From Arthrobacter sp. EpRS71 (GTDB taxonomy: Bacteria > Actinomycetota > Actinomycetes > Actinomycetales > Micrococcaceae): 64,000 nt of DNA. Shown in pieces: positions 8,049 through 17,345 of this stretch. The notes under the pieces are model-generated. The model saw only the letters and a program-made list of their open reading frames with translations. It ran no database searches and was not told the DNA's origin. A program made the translations under genes and the position numbers. Where the stretch lies: positions 398,158 through 462,157 of the forward strand of contig NZ_LNUV01000006.1 of assembly GCF_001512285.1 (NCBI RefSeq), written 5' to 3'. How positions within the stretch are numbered: position 1 is the stretch's first letter; each line of letters begins with the position of its first letter.

Positions 8049-9785
8049 TTAGCTGGCTGAGAGCCAGATCGTCTCTCCCGAGCCTAGTGGATCTGCGCCT
8101 TCCGCCCCTGAGCTTCGCAGGATGACTGCACCTGACGGGAGTGGCATGGCCTCGGCCCCGACATTCATGATCACCACGATGTTGCCGTTGAGGTAGGCCA
8201 GCGAGGTATCGCTGCAGTGGTCCTCCACCCAAGCCAAGGAGCCTTGGCCGAGGCGCAGCTCGGCTCGCCGTGCGAGCATGCGGCGGTAAAGGTTAAGGTG
8301 CGACGCCGGGTCCGACTCTTGTTTGTCCCTCGCCAGTGCGGGCCAGGACTCGGGTTGCGGCAGCCAGGGATCCAGGCCGCTACCGAAGCCGGCGTGGGGC
8401 TCTGCGGAGCGCCAGGGAAGGGGTACACGGCAGCCATCGCGGCCGATGCGGGCACCACCGGTTCGGGCGAACGTGGGGTCCTGTCGGAGGGTGCCGGGGA
8501 TGCTGGAGGAGTCGGGAAGGCCCAGTTCTTCGCCTTGGTAGAGGTAGGCGGCGCCGGGGAGGCCCAGCATGAACAAGGTGGCCGCGGCGGCGCGGCGTCG
8601 TCCGAGTTCTTCGTTGGGTTTCTCATCGTCAGGACCGATTCCGTCCCCGTCACGGGGGCCGGGTCCGTCGTAGCCGAAGCGGGAAACGTGCCGGACAACA
8701 TCGTGGTTGGACAACACCCAAGTGCTCGGGGCGCCTACGGCATCCAGGGACACCAACGAGTCAGTGATGATGTGGCGGAGACGGTTCACGTCCAAGCCGG
8801 CGTGCAGGTAGGGGAAGTTGAAGGCCTGGTGCATCTCGTCCGGACGGACCCACTGTGCAAGGCGGGGGAGTGGGTCCACATTGGCTTCGGCGCACATGAT
8901 GCGGTCCGGTCCGTACTCTTCAAGGATGGAACGCCAGCGGCGGTAAATATCGTGCAGGGCGGGCTGGCCAAACATGGGTGCGTCGTGGCCCGGGAAACCG
9001 TCGGAGCTGTTGCCGTCTGCGCGGCCACCCCAGTCGGGGAGGCCTGTGGCCTTGACCAGCGCGTGGGCGACGTCCACCCTGAATCCGGAGATACCGCGTT
9101 CCAGCCAGAAACGGAGGACGCGCTCAAACTCGGCGTGGACGGCTGGGTTGTCCCAGTTGAAGTCCGGCTGGGAGGAGTCGAAGAGGTGCAGGTACCACTG
9201 GCCGGGCTGGCCGTTCGGCTCCGTGATGCGTGTCCATGCCGGGCCACCGAAGTGCGATTGCCAGTTGTTGGGCGGCTCGTTGCCGTTGTCTCCTTGACCG
9301 TCCCTGAAGATGAACATGTCCCGCTCCTGGCTGCCCGGCCCGGCAGCGAGGGCTGCTTGGAAGGCGACGTGCTGATCCGAGCAGTGGTTGGGGACGAGGT
9401 CCGCGATGACGCGCAGGTTGAGCCTGTTGGCCTCCGCAATGAGGGAGTCAAAGTCGGTCAAGGTGCCGAAGAGCGGATCGACGTCGCAGTAGTCGCTGAC
9501 GTCGTAGCCGGCGTCCCGCTGGGGAGAGCGGTAGAAGGGTGACAGCCACACAGCGTCCACGCCCAGCCCTGCCAAATGCGCGAGTTCGGCCGTGATGCCC
9601 GCCAAGTCTCCTACGCCGTCACCGTTGAGGTCGCGGAAGGATCGCGGGTAGATCTGGTAAATCACGGCCGATCGCCACCAACCGTGCGCCGTGGAGGCAT
9701 CATGGACCGGGGTCAGATGCGTGAAAGCTGCTGCGGGCTCGTGGGTCGCAACCGAGAGCATGGAATCAACGGACATGAAACACAT
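8049..9785 (-). CDS. GH13 alpha-glucosidase (oligo-1,6-glucosidase / AglA type)
   Basis: 578 residues of a cytoplasmic GH13 alpha-glucosidase, with no signal peptide. WWRSAVIYQIYPRSFRD is the typical N-terminus; region I is DLVPNHCSDQH, the nucleophile lies in GFRVDVAHAL, the acid/base in IMCAEANVDP and region IV is VLSNHDVVRH. Such enzymes release glucose from the non-reducing end of maltose, isomaltose or sucrose-like oligosaccharides. It forms an operon with the LacI gene. Two ATGs in the first four codons and no clear ribosome site leave the exact start open. Confidence 0.9.
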   Translation of the reverse strand: MCFMSVDSMLSVATHEPAAAFTHLTPVHDASTAHGWWRSAVIYQIYPRSFRDLNGDGVGDLAGITAELAHLAGLGVDAVWLSPFYRSPQRDAGYDVSDYCDVDPLFGTLTDFDSLIAEANRLNLRVIADLVPNHCSDQHVAFQAALAAGPGSQERDMFIFRDGQGDNGNEPPNNWQSHFGGPAWTRITEPNGQPGQWYLHLFDSSQPDFNWDNPAVHAEFERVLRFWLERGISGFRVDVAHALVKATGLPDWGGRADGNSSDGFPGHDAPMFGQPALHDIYRRWRSILEEYGPDRIMCAEANVDPLPRLAQWVRPDEMHQAFNFPYLHAGLDVNRLRHIITDSLVSLDAVGAPSTWVLSNHDVVRHVSRFGYDGPGPRDGDGIGPDDEKPNEELGRRRAAAATLFMLGLPGAAYLYQGEELGLPDSSSIPGTLRQDPTFARTGGARIGRDGCRVPLPWRSAEPHAGFGSGLDPWLPQPESWPALARDKQESDPASHLNLYRRMLARRAELRLGQGSLAWVEDHCSDTSLAYLNGNIVVIMNVGAEAMPLPSGAVILRSSGAEGADPLGSGETIWLSAS

Positions 9786-9807
9786 GGTAGAAGAGATTGC
9801 CCCGAAG

Positions 9808-9821
9808 TGTAAACGCTTCCA
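9808..9821. promoter_or_regulatory. LacI-type operator 1 (GH13 promoter)
   Basis: TGTAAACGCTTCCA contains the AAACGCTT core typical of LacI/CcpA-family operators, 23 bases upstream of the GH13 start. Confidence 0.55.
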
Positions 9822-9895
9822 GTCCTAAGGGTACTGTGATTACAGCACTTGCGAGGGGTGCGTTTCTGAGATTGGCAAACAATGCCACAGGCCAT

Positions 9896-9907
9896 GGAAA
9901 CGCTTGC
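9896..9907. promoter_or_regulatory. LacI-type operator 2 (GH13 upstream)
   Basis: GGAAACGCTTGC shares the AAACGCTT core with the site at 9808, 88 bases further upstream. Two spaced boxes suit a looping LacI-family repressor. Confidence 0.5.
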
Positions 9908-10077
9908 GGCCCTTCCGTCGTCCCACCGGCATATGCCCGATTTCGGGACCATGGTGCACCCGTACTGGAGGACATCCGGTGCCACCTAAGAAGTGCGGCG
10001 CTGGCTAGACTGGCACTGAAAAGACTGCGAAGACTGCCGGTTTGGCGTGTCCGCGGAGCTCATGTGGAGGGAAAGCC

Positions 10078-11541
10078 TTGTCGGACGAAACGGCCCTTGC
10101 CGGAACATCAGAGGAAAACATTAAGGAACGCACTGCAGGCCGCGGCAAAGACGCCCAGCCCTCAGCCGCGCAGAGGACCTTCCTGCAAGAACTTGAAGCC
10201 GGACTTGGCGCCGGAAAAATTGCGGACGATGAAGAGAGCCTTACCATCTACTCGGCCGACCAAGGCCCCATTCTGGACAGGCACCTGCCGCTCGCCGTGG
10301 TCTGGGCCGGGTCCGTTGAGGATGTCCAGCACATCGTTCGCAGCTGCGCGGCCCATCAGGTGCCGATCGTCACCCGGGGTGCCGGCACGGGTGTCTCCGG
10401 AGGTGCGCACGCCACCCAAGGCTGCATCGTCCTGAGCTTGGAACGGATGAACCGCATCCTTGACCTCAACCCCGACGACGAGACCGCCGTCGTCGAGCCC
10501 GGCGTCATCAACGCCGACCTCAACGCAACTGCCGCCGAACACGGCCTCATGTACGCACCGGACCCGGCCAGCTACAAAATGTCCACCATCGGCGGCAACG
10601 TGGCCACCAACGCCGGCGGACTGCGCTGCGCCAAATACGGTGTGACACGCGATTCCGTGCTGGCGCTGGACGTCGTCATGGCCGACGGAACGCTCATGCA
10701 CACCGGCCACCAGACCTTCAAAGGCGTGGCAGGCTATGACCTCACAGCACTGCTGGTGGGCTCGGAAGGAACGCTGGGGATCGTGGTGGGAGTGACGGTT
10801 CGCCTGAAGTACCTGCCGCGCGATATCCACACCATTGCCGCCTTCTATCAGGACTTCCGCAGTGCAGCCGCAGGCGTCCTGGCCGTCGGCAGGGCACGTG
10901 TACAGCCTGCCATCATGGAACTGCTGGACAACGGCACACTGGTGCAGCTGGACGAACTGCACGGCGGTGACCTGCAAAAGCGCGGCAAGTCACTCTTGCT
11001 CATCCAGACAGATGGGTTCGGTGCCGCCGCAGAAGCCGACGTCGTCCGGGAGGTACTTGCCGAGGGCGGCGCCACAGTGACCACCGAAGCCAGCGCAGAA
11101 GCCGAAATGCTGGTGGAACTCCGCCGGAACAGCCGCGGTGTAGAGGTGGACGACGAATTCAGGGTGGGTGAAGACATTGCCGTCCCGCGCTCGCGGCTGG
11201 TGGACTTCGTGGCGGAACTCGAAGCAATGGCCGCCCGCTTCCAGGTGCGGCTCAAAGTGGTGGCCCACGCCGGCGACGGAAACCTGCACCCCACCTTCTG
11301 GATGGACCGTGTGGACCCCACCACCGACGCCGACGCCCTGCAGCGACTCAACGCTGCCCTGGACGAATCCATCCGGGTAGGACTGGAAATGGGCGGAACC
11401 ATCACCGGTGAGCACGGCGTGGGGCAATACAAGCTGCGCTGGCTCGGCCTCGAGCAGCCCGGGCCGGTGCGTGAGCTGCAGCGGCGGATCAAGGACCTGT
11501 TCGATCCCCAGGGGATTCTGAACCCGGGGAAGGCCATCTAA
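10078..11541 (+). CDS. FAD-linked oxidase, glycolate / D-lactate dehydrogenase GlcD type
   Basis: 487 residues with the VAO/PCMH FAD fold: PIVTRGAGTGVSGGAH binds the pyrophosphate, and STIGGNVATNAGGLRCAKYG is the second FAD motif. The C-terminal cap holds VVAHAGDGNLHPTFW and GEHGVGQYK, diagnostic for GlcD/D-lactate dehydrogenases. It should oxidise a 2-hydroxyacid to the 2-oxoacid and pass electrons to the respiratory chain. No GlcE or GlcF partner is next to it. TTG 10078 is chosen because GGAGGG sits six bases upstream; an in-frame upstream TTG at 10042 has no such site. Confidence 0.92.
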   Translation: MSDETALAGTSEENIKERTAGRGKDAQPSAAQRTFLQELEAGLGAGKIADDEESLTIYSADQGPILDRHLPLAVVWAGSVEDVQHIVRSCAAHQVPIVTRGAGTGVSGGAHATQGCIVLSLERMNRILDLNPDDETAVVEPGVINADLNATAAEHGLMYAPDPASYKMSTIGGNVATNAGGLRCAKYGVTRDSVLALDVVMADGTLMHTGHQTFKGVAGYDLTALLVGSEGTLGIVVGVTVRLKYLPRDIHTIAAFYQDFRSAAAGVLAVGRARVQPAIMELLDNGTLVQLDELHGGDLQKRGKSLLLIQTDGFGAAAEADVVREVLAEGGATVTTEASAEAEMLVELRRNSRGVEVDDEFRVGEDIAVPRSRLVDFVAELEAMAARFQVRLKVVAHAGDGNLHPTFWMDRVDPTTDADALQRLNAALDESIRVGLEMGGTITGEHGVGQYKLRWLGLEQPGPVRELQRRIKDLFDPQGILNPGKAI

Positions 11542-11710
11542 GGCTGGCTCTTCGTGGGTGGGCGGCCCGAAGGCCGCAACGCTCGGCGCGCTCGGTCGTC
11601 CCGCCCCAGCGGCACCCCAACCTCGCAAGCTCGGTCGGGGACCCCTGCCGCCGTGGGGCCACCTTAGACGCGCGCTGCCGCGTTCCGACCCCGCGGGCCG
11701 GTGTGCAGCT

Positions 11711-11790
11711 GTGACGCTCTATCACGTCCCTCGGGTTTGGGCGCCACGCTCTATCACGTCCCTCGGGCTTGGGTGTGACGCTCTATCACC
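11711..11790. repeat. Three-copy 32-bp tandem repeat
   Basis: ACGCTCTATCAC recurs at 11714, 11746 and 11778, exactly 32 bases apart. Copies 1 and 2 share about 25 bases including GTCCCTCGGG; copy 3 diverges after the first 12. There is no open frame across it and no CRISPR-like variable spacer. Confidence 0.85.
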
Positions 11791-11822
11791 TGCGCTCCTC
11801 GTGCAAATCACCTCAGCACTTC

Positions 11823-11834
11823 TTGGTATTCCAA
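11823..11834. promoter_or_regulatory. GntR/FCD-type operator A (TTGGTATTCCAA)
   Basis: Near-palindrome matching TTGGTATACCAA at 11 of 12 bases, 94 bases upstream of site B. The same motif occurs in the 21.3-kb divergent promoter beside the GntR gene. Confidence 0.6.
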
Positions 11835-11916
11835 AAACTTGCACGCCGAAAGCTTGTCGCATTTGGGCTGCTTGTTTATCGGCATTTACATTCCGTCATT
11901 CTCACCCTAGGCTTGC

Positions 11917-11928
11917 TTGGTATACCAA
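11917..11928. promoter_or_regulatory. GntR/FCD-type operator B (TTGGTATACCAA)
   Basis: Perfect 12-base palindrome ending 21 bases before the MFS start codon. It overlaps an upstream in-frame TTG, which argues that translation starts later, at GTG 11950. Confidence 0.7.
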
Positions 11929-11949
11929 AGTTGCTATGAGGGGAATGAC

Positions 11950-13308
11950 GTGCGCGAGAAGCGGCAGGCTGGAGTGGGACCGAGTCCGAGGCTGATGGCG
12001 GGGTTCGTGTTGCTGGCGCTCGTCACGGTTTCCATCAATCTTCGGCCTGCCATAACAACCGTTGCCGGGGTGATGAACCAGGTGCCGGGCGTCTTCGGGT
12101 TGGATCCGTCGCTGCTTCCGTTGCTGGGAACCTTACCGGTGCTGGCTTTTGGTGTTTCGGGGCCGATTGGGCCCTGGCTGGCCCGGCGTCTTGGGACCGG
12201 CCGCGCCGTGGCCGTGGCGCTGTTGGTTCTCGCTGCTGCCCTGATTGTTCGGGCGACAGTTCCGGCACTTTTGCTTCCAGGCACGTTCTTGGCGGGCATG
12301 GCGATCATGACCGCGAGCGTCCTGGTGCCTCAGATCGTCAAGGCAAACCGCGGCACAGGCTGGTGGACAGGGTTGTGCACCATGGGATTCGGGCTCGGAG
12401 CCGCGCTTGGGGCCGGGTTGGTCCAACCACTCGAGCAAGCATTCGGCGGCAACCTTCCCTCAGCCTTGGCCGTCTGGGCCGTACCGGCGTTGCTGGGAGC
12501 GTTCCTGATCCACCGATCCGGCGAACGCCCGACGGCGGAACCCGCCACGGCGTCCAGTGCGGCTACCAGCCCGGCCGCCAGCGCTACTCCCACCATCACC
12601 GGGGCCCCTGATGCGGTCACTCCGCTCCGGAGGCAACGCACCGCGTGGGCAGTGACGGCGTTCTTTGGGCTCCAAGCCATGCTCTATTTCGCGATCACGT
12701 CCTGGCTGGCTGTCTACTTGGTATCCCGTGGACTCGCGCCCGCTGATGCTGCGGCCTTGCTTGCTTGGTTTAGCTTGGCGGGCTTGCCAGCCAGCTTGCT
12801 GGCACCTGTGCTGGCTGGCCGGCCAGGCATCTTAAAGATCATGGCGCCCGGACTTGGCTTGTCCGTGGCAGCTGCGCTGCTGGGGGTTCTGATGGCGCCG
12901 GTTGAGCTGCAGTTCCTCATGGTCGGGATTTTGGGCGTGGTCCAGAGTGCCGGATTCGGGCTGGCGATGGCGCTGGTGGTGATCCGATCAGTCGGGCCCC
13001 AGTCCGCAGGGCGGCTCTCGGCCATGAGCCAAGGATTCGGTTTCGCGTTGGCGTCCCTGGGCCCGCTGGGCGCCGGTTTGCTGCACGCCATGACCGGTGG
13101 CTGGGAAGTGACGTTCTGGATGCTCGCCGCAGAAGCCGTAGTGCTGGCAGGTGCAGGCTTCTTTGCCATCCGTGGACCCCTCGTCAGCGTGGAGGCAGTG
13201 GAGGCAGTGGAGGCAGTGGAGGCAAAAGAGGCACCAGAAGCCACAGAGGTGACGGCCCCGCCTGAGCAAGCAACCACGAACGGTTCCAAGGCCACGTCCG
13301 TTCGATAA
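11950..13308 (+). CDS. MFS transporter, CynX/NimT family
   Basis: 452 residues with about 12 hydrophobic segments. The opening VTVSINLRPAITTVAGVM and VSGPIGPWLARRLGTGRAV resemble the CynX/NimT branch (cyanate / 2-nitroimidazole transporters), which move small polar or nitrogenous compounds across the membrane. GTG 11950 has AGGGGA six bases upstream. The C-terminus is odd: four exact copies of a nine-base unit (13189-13224) encode VEA repeats ahead of a Glu/Ala-rich tail. Operators A and B place it in the same probable regulon as the amidohydrolase genes 9 kb away, as a second uptake or efflux route. Confidence 0.85.
   Translation: MREKRQAGVGPSPRLMAGFVLLALVTVSINLRPAITTVAGVMNQVPGVFGLDPSLLPLLGTLPVLAFGVSGPIGPWLARRLGTGRAVAVALLVLAAALIVRATVPALLLPGTFLAGMAIMTASVLVPQIVKANRGTGWWTGLCTMGFGLGAALGAGLVQPLEQAFGGNLPSALAVWAVPALLGAFLIHRSGERPTAEPATASSAATSPAASATPTITGAPDAVTPLRRQRTAWAVTAFFGLQAMLYFAITSWLAVYLVSRGLAPADAAALLAWFSLAGLPASLLAPVLAGRPGILKIMAPGLGLSVAAALLGVLMAPVELQFLMVGILGVVQSAGFGLAMALVVIRSVGPQSAGRLSAMSQGFGFALASLGPLGAGLLHAMTGGWEVTFWMLAAEAVVLAGAGFFAIRGPLVSVEAVEAVEAVEAKEAPEATEVTAPPEQATTNGSKATSVR
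13189..13224 (+). repeat. 4 x 9-bp coding repeat in the MFS tail
   Basis: GTGGAGGCA is repeated four times without a change, giving (VEA) units in the cytoplasmic tail. Perfect short repeats of this kind can vary in copy number by slippage while keeping frame. Confidence 0.9.
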
Positions 13309-13414
13309 TCCGGTCATTCGAGCCCAGGGGAGGTGAGCGCCACCGCTTCCGGCTTGCCCGGAAAACGGGGGAGGGCCTGTTCGGGCAGCAACCCGGCGGC
13401 GTATCCTCGGCCAT

Positions 13415-13906
13415 ATGACCAACTCAGCAGCAACAGGTACCAATCAACCGGAAACGCCAGCTACTGAAATCCTGGACACCAACGAGTGTTGGGAGCTCCT
13501 GCGTGGGGTCTCGGTGGGCAGGCTCGCCGTGGTGGTGGACGATCACCCGGACATCTTCCCCGTGAATTACAAAGTGGACCACGGAACCATGGTGTTCCGG
13601 ACCGGTGAAGGCACCAAGCTTCATGCAGCTCTGGGCGATGCTTCGGTGGCCATCGAAGCGGACGGCGTCAATGCCGATACCGGGGTGGCGTGGAGCGTGG
13701 TGGTGAAGGGCCAGGCGTCCGCTGTGAAGCTGACCCAGGACGTGCTGGATACAGTTGGCCTCCTGCTGTTCCCCTGGGAGGCGGGGCAGAAGGACCAGTT
13801 CGTCCGCATCACTCCGAGCCAAGTGACCGGGCGCCGCTTCACGGTCACGCCAGCTGTGACCTGGTGGTCGCCGTTGGATGATGCGCCCACGGCACGAGGC
13901 GAGTAG
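13415..13906 (+). CDS. Pyridoxamine 5'-phosphate oxidase-family protein
   Basis: 163 residues with the split-barrel flavin-binding fold: GVSVGRLAVVVDDHPDIFPVNYKVDHGTMVFRT (read as several strands) is the typical PNPOx-like start, followed by VVVKGQASAV. Members use FMN, F420 or haem; the cofactor cannot be told here. The first ~20 residues are a Thr/Glu-rich extension. Transcribed after the MFS gene with a 106-base gap, and closed by a strong bidirectional terminator. Confidence 0.85.
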   Translation: MTNSAATGTNQPETPATEILDTNECWELLRGVSVGRLAVVVDDHPDIFPVNYKVDHGTMVFRTGEGTKLHAALGDASVAIEADGVNADTGVAWSVVVKGQASAVKLTQDVLDTVGLLLFPWEAGQKDQFVRITPSQVTGRRFTVTPAVTWWSPLDDAPTARGE

Positions 13907-13917
13907 CACTTAACGCG

Positions 13918-13982
13918 AAAACCCGCCCTGGTTCGACGTCCTCACGCTGTACGGCGCGGAGTTCGAACAAGGGCGGGTTTCC
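13918..13982. terminator. Bidirectional terminator
   Basis: Long inverted repeat: AAACCCGCCC at the left arm and GGGCGGGTTT at 13971-13980, extended inside by TTCGA/TCGAA. A and T runs on the outside serve both the PNPOx-like gene and the convergent deaminase gene. Confidence 0.88.
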
Positions 13983-13990
13983 TGCTGACG

Positions 13991-15220
13991 CTAGACGAGT
14001 TCCAGCTGCTCGGCCACCACCCTGCCGGCGTGGATCACAGTGCGGTCCTTGCCACGGTCCATCACCGTGGAGGCTACCGTTTCGCCGTCCACCAGGAGCA
14101 GCTCAGCGGGGTCACCGACCTCGACGCCGGGACGGTGGGCGGTGTCCTTGAGCCTGGTTGCGCCGGGGTCAAGAATGCTCGCGCCACCGATCGTGGCGAT
14201 GGCCAGGCTGTGCTCAATGAGCTCGTCTTTGCGGAAGCCGTGGGTAAAGGCGAGCTGCCAGGTGCGGTCCAGCATGTCCGTGTTGCCGTAGGGGGACCAG
14301 TAGTCGCGCTGGCCGTCCTCGCCCAGGCCCAAACGAACACCGGCTTCGGTGAGCAGCGGGATGGGCAGCTGGCCTGCAGCGGAAGGAGCCACCGACGCCA
14401 GGGAGACATCGAGCTCCGCGAAGGAATCGATGAGCCTGCGGGTGGTGGCCTCGTTGACGCTGCCCAGCTGGTACGCATGGGACATGGTGACTTTGCCCTG
14501 CATGCCCAGCGCGCGGGTGCGTTCCAGCACCAAATCGGTGCTGAAGACGCCCAGCTCACCGGGCTCGTGCAGGTGGATGTCGATGGGAACCTGATATTTC
14601 TCAGCCAGCCCGAACACGATGTCCAGGTGCTTGGCCGGGTCGCGGTCCAAGGTGCAAGGATCGATCCCGCCCATCACGTTGGCACCGGCTTTCAACGCCT
14701 CCTCCATGAGTTCCACTGTCCCTTCCTCCAGCAACAGACCCGCTTGGGGGAACGCGATGATGTCCACGGAAGCTTGGCCGGCGAACTTCTCCTTGGCGGC
14801 AGCAACGGCGTCGAAACGTTCCAGCTTGCAGTCCACATCCACCTGGGCGTAGGAGCGAACGCGGGTGGTGCCCCGGGCGATCATGCGGCCCAGGGTGTCG
14901 TTCACGCGTTCCTGCAGGGGAACTTCGGCGTTCCGCCAGTTTTGACGGTCGTTCATCATCATGGTCCACACGCCGGGACCGCCGGTGTGTTCCCGGAACG
15001 GGAGGCCGATCCGGGTGGAGTCCAAGTGCACGTGGACATCCGAGAAGGAGGGGAGCAGAAGGCGCCCACGTCCTTCGACAACAGTGACGCCATCCGGGAC
15101 GACGCGCGCAGGGTTGTGCGGTTCGACGGCGGTGATCTTGCCGCCTGCTTCTCCAGCGACGAGGGTGACGTCGCTGAGCGCTTGCCCCCAAGGGCGGACG
15201 GCACGGATCAGGGTATTCAA
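13991..15220 (-). CDS. Amidohydrolase, cytosine deaminase (CodA)-like
   Basis: 409 residues, close to E. coli CodA. The metal and catalytic residues are in place: SDVHVHLDST (HxH), DIHLHEPGE (third His and Glu), MSHAYQLG (fourth His) and LGEDGQRDYWSPYG (Asp with the CodA-like YG loop). Such enzymes deaminate cytosine, isoguanine, creatinine or related rings; changes in the loops leave the substrate open. It is the last gene of the minus-strand ABC operon, 23 bases after the ATPase, so its substrate is probably what the transporter brings in. Confidence 0.88.
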   Translation of the reverse strand: MNTLIRAVRPWGQALSDVTLVAGEAGGKITAVEPHNPARVVPDGVTVVEGRGRLLLPSFSDVHVHLDSTRIGLPFREHTGGPGVWTMMMNDRQNWRNAEVPLQERVNDTLGRMIARGTTRVRSYAQVDVDCKLERFDAVAAAKEKFAGQASVDIIAFPQAGLLLEEGTVELMEEALKAGANVMGGIDPCTLDRDPAKHLDIVFGLAEKYQVPIDIHLHEPGELGVFSTDLVLERTRALGMQGKVTMSHAYQLGSVNEATTRRLIDSFAELDVSLASVAPSAAGQLPIPLLTEAGVRLGLGEDGQRDYWSPYGNTDMLDRTWQLAFTHGFRKDELIEHSLAIATIGGASILDPGATRLKDTAHRPGVEVGDPAELLLVDGETVASTVMDRGKDRTVIHAGRVVAEQLELV

Positions 15221-15243
15221 TGTGTACTCCTTTGGTTGTGAAT

Positions 15244-16266
15244 CTATTCCACACCGGCCAGGACCGTTGCGGCCATACCCGTGTGGTGGCAGGCAGGCTC
15301 AGCGGGCCGGGCGGGCGCGGGGATCTGGTTGATACAACGTTGACGCTGTTCCTCCGGGAGCGTGCCGATCAGCGGGCACCGGGTCCGGAAGACGCAGCCG
15401 CTGGGCGGATTGGCCGGTGAGGGAAGGTCTCCGCGCAGCCGGATTTTCACCTGTTCACGGGCGGCCCGGGGATCTGGAAGGGGCACTGCCGAAAGCAATG
15501 CCTTGGTGTAAGGGTGCAAGGGGTCGCTGAACAAAGCATCCCGAGGCCCCTGCTCAACGATCTTGCCCAGGTACATCACTGCCACTTCATGGGAAATGTG
15601 CCGGACCACCGAGAGGTCGTGGGCAATGAAGATGTAGGAAACGCCGGTGTCGCGCTGGATCTGCTGCAACAGGTTCACTACCTGCGCCTGCACGGAGACA
15701 TCCAGGGCGGACACTGGTTCGTCGCACACAATCACCGACGGGTTCAGGGAAATCGCCCGGGCTATACCCACGCGCTGACGCTGACCCCCGGAGAACTCGT
15801 GCGGGAACCGGTTGTAGTGTTCCGGCTTGAGCCCCACCTGGTCCAGGAGTTCCTTGACCCGATTCTTGAGCCCACCCGGCGGATTGATCTTCTGCGCCAC
15901 CATGGGAGCGGCGATGGCCGTACCCACCGTCTGACGCGGATTCAGCGAAGCGAAGGGATCCTGGAAAATCATCTGGACTTTACGGCGGAAGTTGTACAGA
16001 TCCTTGCCGCGGAGCCCGCTGATGTCCTCGCCGTCCACCAGAATCCTTCCGCCCGTCGGGTCCATGAGGCGGGCCACCATCCGGCCGGTGGTGGACTTGC
16101 CGCACCCGGACTCACCCACGAGCCCCAAAGTCTGGCCCCGTGCGAGACTGAACGACACGCCGTCGACCGCTTTGACCGAGCGCTTAGGGGCACCCGGAAG
16201 CATGCCGCCCTTCAGCGGGAAGTGCTTTTGCAGGTTCTCCACCTGGAGAATTGGCTGATGTTCCAT
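15244..16266 (-). CDS. Oligopeptide/dipeptide-type ABC transporter ATPase (OppF/DppF)
   Basis: 340 residues: GESGCGKST is Walker A, LSGGQ-type signature appears as EFSGGQRQRVGIARA and VIVCDEPVSALD is Walker B. The C-terminal oligopeptide-family extension (SPANPPSGCVFRTRCP) carries the Cys cluster usual in this subfamily. The ATG at 16266 gives the normal N-terminus MEHQPILQVENLQ; the open frame continues upstream but only through non-homologous sequence. Eight bases separate it from the other ATPase, with which it forms the importer's motor. Confidence 0.93.
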   Translation of the reverse strand: MEHQPILQVENLQKHFPLKGGMLPGAPKRSVKAVDGVSFSLARGQTLGLVGESGCGKSTTGRMVARLMDPTGGRILVDGEDISGLRGKDLYNFRRKVQMIFQDPFASLNPRQTVGTAIAAPMVAQKINPPGGLKNRVKELLDQVGLKPEHYNRFPHEFSGGQRQRVGIARAISLNPSVIVCDEPVSALDVSVQAQVVNLLQQIQRDTGVSYIFIAHDLSVVRHISHEVAVMYLGKIVEQGPRDALFSDPLHPYTKALLSAVPLPDPRAAREQVKIRLRGDLPSPANPPSGCVFRTRCPLIGTLPEEQRQRCINQIPAPARPAEPACHHTGMAATVLAGVE

Positions 16267-16274
16267 GGCGGGTC

Positions 16275-17345
16275 CTAACGCGAATTCCGGATGGTGATGA
16301 TCTGCGGGCCGCTCAAGTGGCAGCGTTTGCCGTGCCCGTCCTCTACCCGCAGTTCCGGCCGCTGGCTGGCGCAGATGCCGTCTCCGGCGAGTTCGGTGTA
16401 CTGGCACCGTGCGCTGAAGATGCAGCCTTTGGGCAGGTCAAGGAGCGACGGTGGCTGGCCGGGTATGGGGTTCAGCCGGGTCGACGCGCTGTTGAGCGTA
16501 GGCATCGAATTGAGCAGTCCCAGGGTGTAAGGGTGCCGGGTATCGTAGAAGATTTGGTCCACCGGCCCGGACTCAACGCACTGGCCGCCGTACATGACCA
16601 GCACGTTGTCGCAGACCTCGGCAACCACGCCGAGGTCGTGCGTGATCAGGATCAACGCCGAGTTGGTTTCTTCCTGAAGCTCGGACATCAGGTCCAGGAT
16701 CTGGGCCTGGACCGTCACATCCAGTGCTGTTGTGGGTTCATCGGCAATCAGCAGTTCAGGCTCGCAGATCAGTGCCATCGCGATCATGGCACGCTGCCGC
16801 ATGCCGCCGGAGAAGTGGTGCGGGTACTCGTCGTAGCGCTGCTCGGGGCTGGGGATGCCCACCCTTCCCAGCATGTCGACGGCGGCAGCCCGGGCTTGCT
16901 TTTTGCTCGCCTTGTTGTGGACCAGGTATGCCTCGGCAATCTGGTGACCCACCGTATAGAAGGGGTGCAGTGCAGAAAGGGGATCCTGGAAGATCATGCC
17001 GATGTTGCGGCCCCGGAGCGGGCGCATGGCGGACTCGGGCAGGGTGACCAGGTCCTTGCCCTGGAACATCGCCTGGCCTGTGACCTGGGCGGACGTGCCT
17101 TTGAGCAGGCCCATCAGCGCCTGGCTGGTCACGGATTTTCCCGAACCGGACTCGCCCACAATGCCAAGGGTCTGCCCCCGTTCCAGGGAGAAATCCATGC
17201 CGTTCACTGCGGAGACAACGCCGTCATCCGTAGGGAACTTCACGGTGAGGTCCCGGACCTCAAGGAACGGTGCTGTTGCTGGGCCACCTGCCGTACCGCC
17301 GGCCGGGGCGCTCGCCGTCTTGGCGGTGATATTCAACTGGGTCAT
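16275..17345 (-). CDS. Oligopeptide/dipeptide-type ABC transporter ATPase (OppD/DppD)
   Basis: 356 residues: [11 protein letters not shown]alker [17 protein letters not shown] signature and [12 protein letters not shown]alker B, with the C-terminal peptide-family motif [13 protein letters not shown] 26-residue Ala/Gly-rich lead precedes the fold. Its start overlaps the permease stop by four bases (ATGA), a sign of coupling. It is the partner of the OppF-like ATPase downstream. Confidence 0.93.
   Translation of the reverse strand: MTQLNITAKTASAPAGGTAGGPATAPFLEVRDLTVKFPTDDGVVSAVNGMDFSLERGQTLGIVGESGSGKSVTSQALMGLLKGTSAQVTGQAMFQGKDLVTLPESAMRPLRGRNIGMIFQDPLSALHPFYTVGHQIAEAYLVHNKASKKQARAAAVDMLGRVGIPSPEQRYDEYPHHFSGGMRQRAMIAMALICEPELLIADEPTTALDVTVQAQILDLMSELQEETNSALILITHDLGVVAEVCDNVLVMYGGQCVESGPVDQIFYDTRHPYTLGLLNSMPTLNSASTRLNPIPGQPPSLLDLPKGCIFSARCQYTELAGDGICASQRPELRVEDGHGKRCHLSGPQIITIRNSR

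Larger units (their letters stand above)
11542..11949. other. Intergenic region with short dyad, tandem repeats and two operators
   Basis: No gene is visible. A small stem (GCGGCC CGAA GGCCGC, 11562-11577) may end the oxidase transcript. The rest holds a three-copy 32-base tandem repeat and two GntR-type palindromes ahead of the MFS gene, listed separately. Confidence 0.6.

Noticed and set aside
8217..9542. 441-codon plus-strand open frame opposite the GH13 gene
   Set aside because: Antisense shadow of a high-GC gene; its protein has no recognisable motif, whereas the minus strand has all GH13 motifs.
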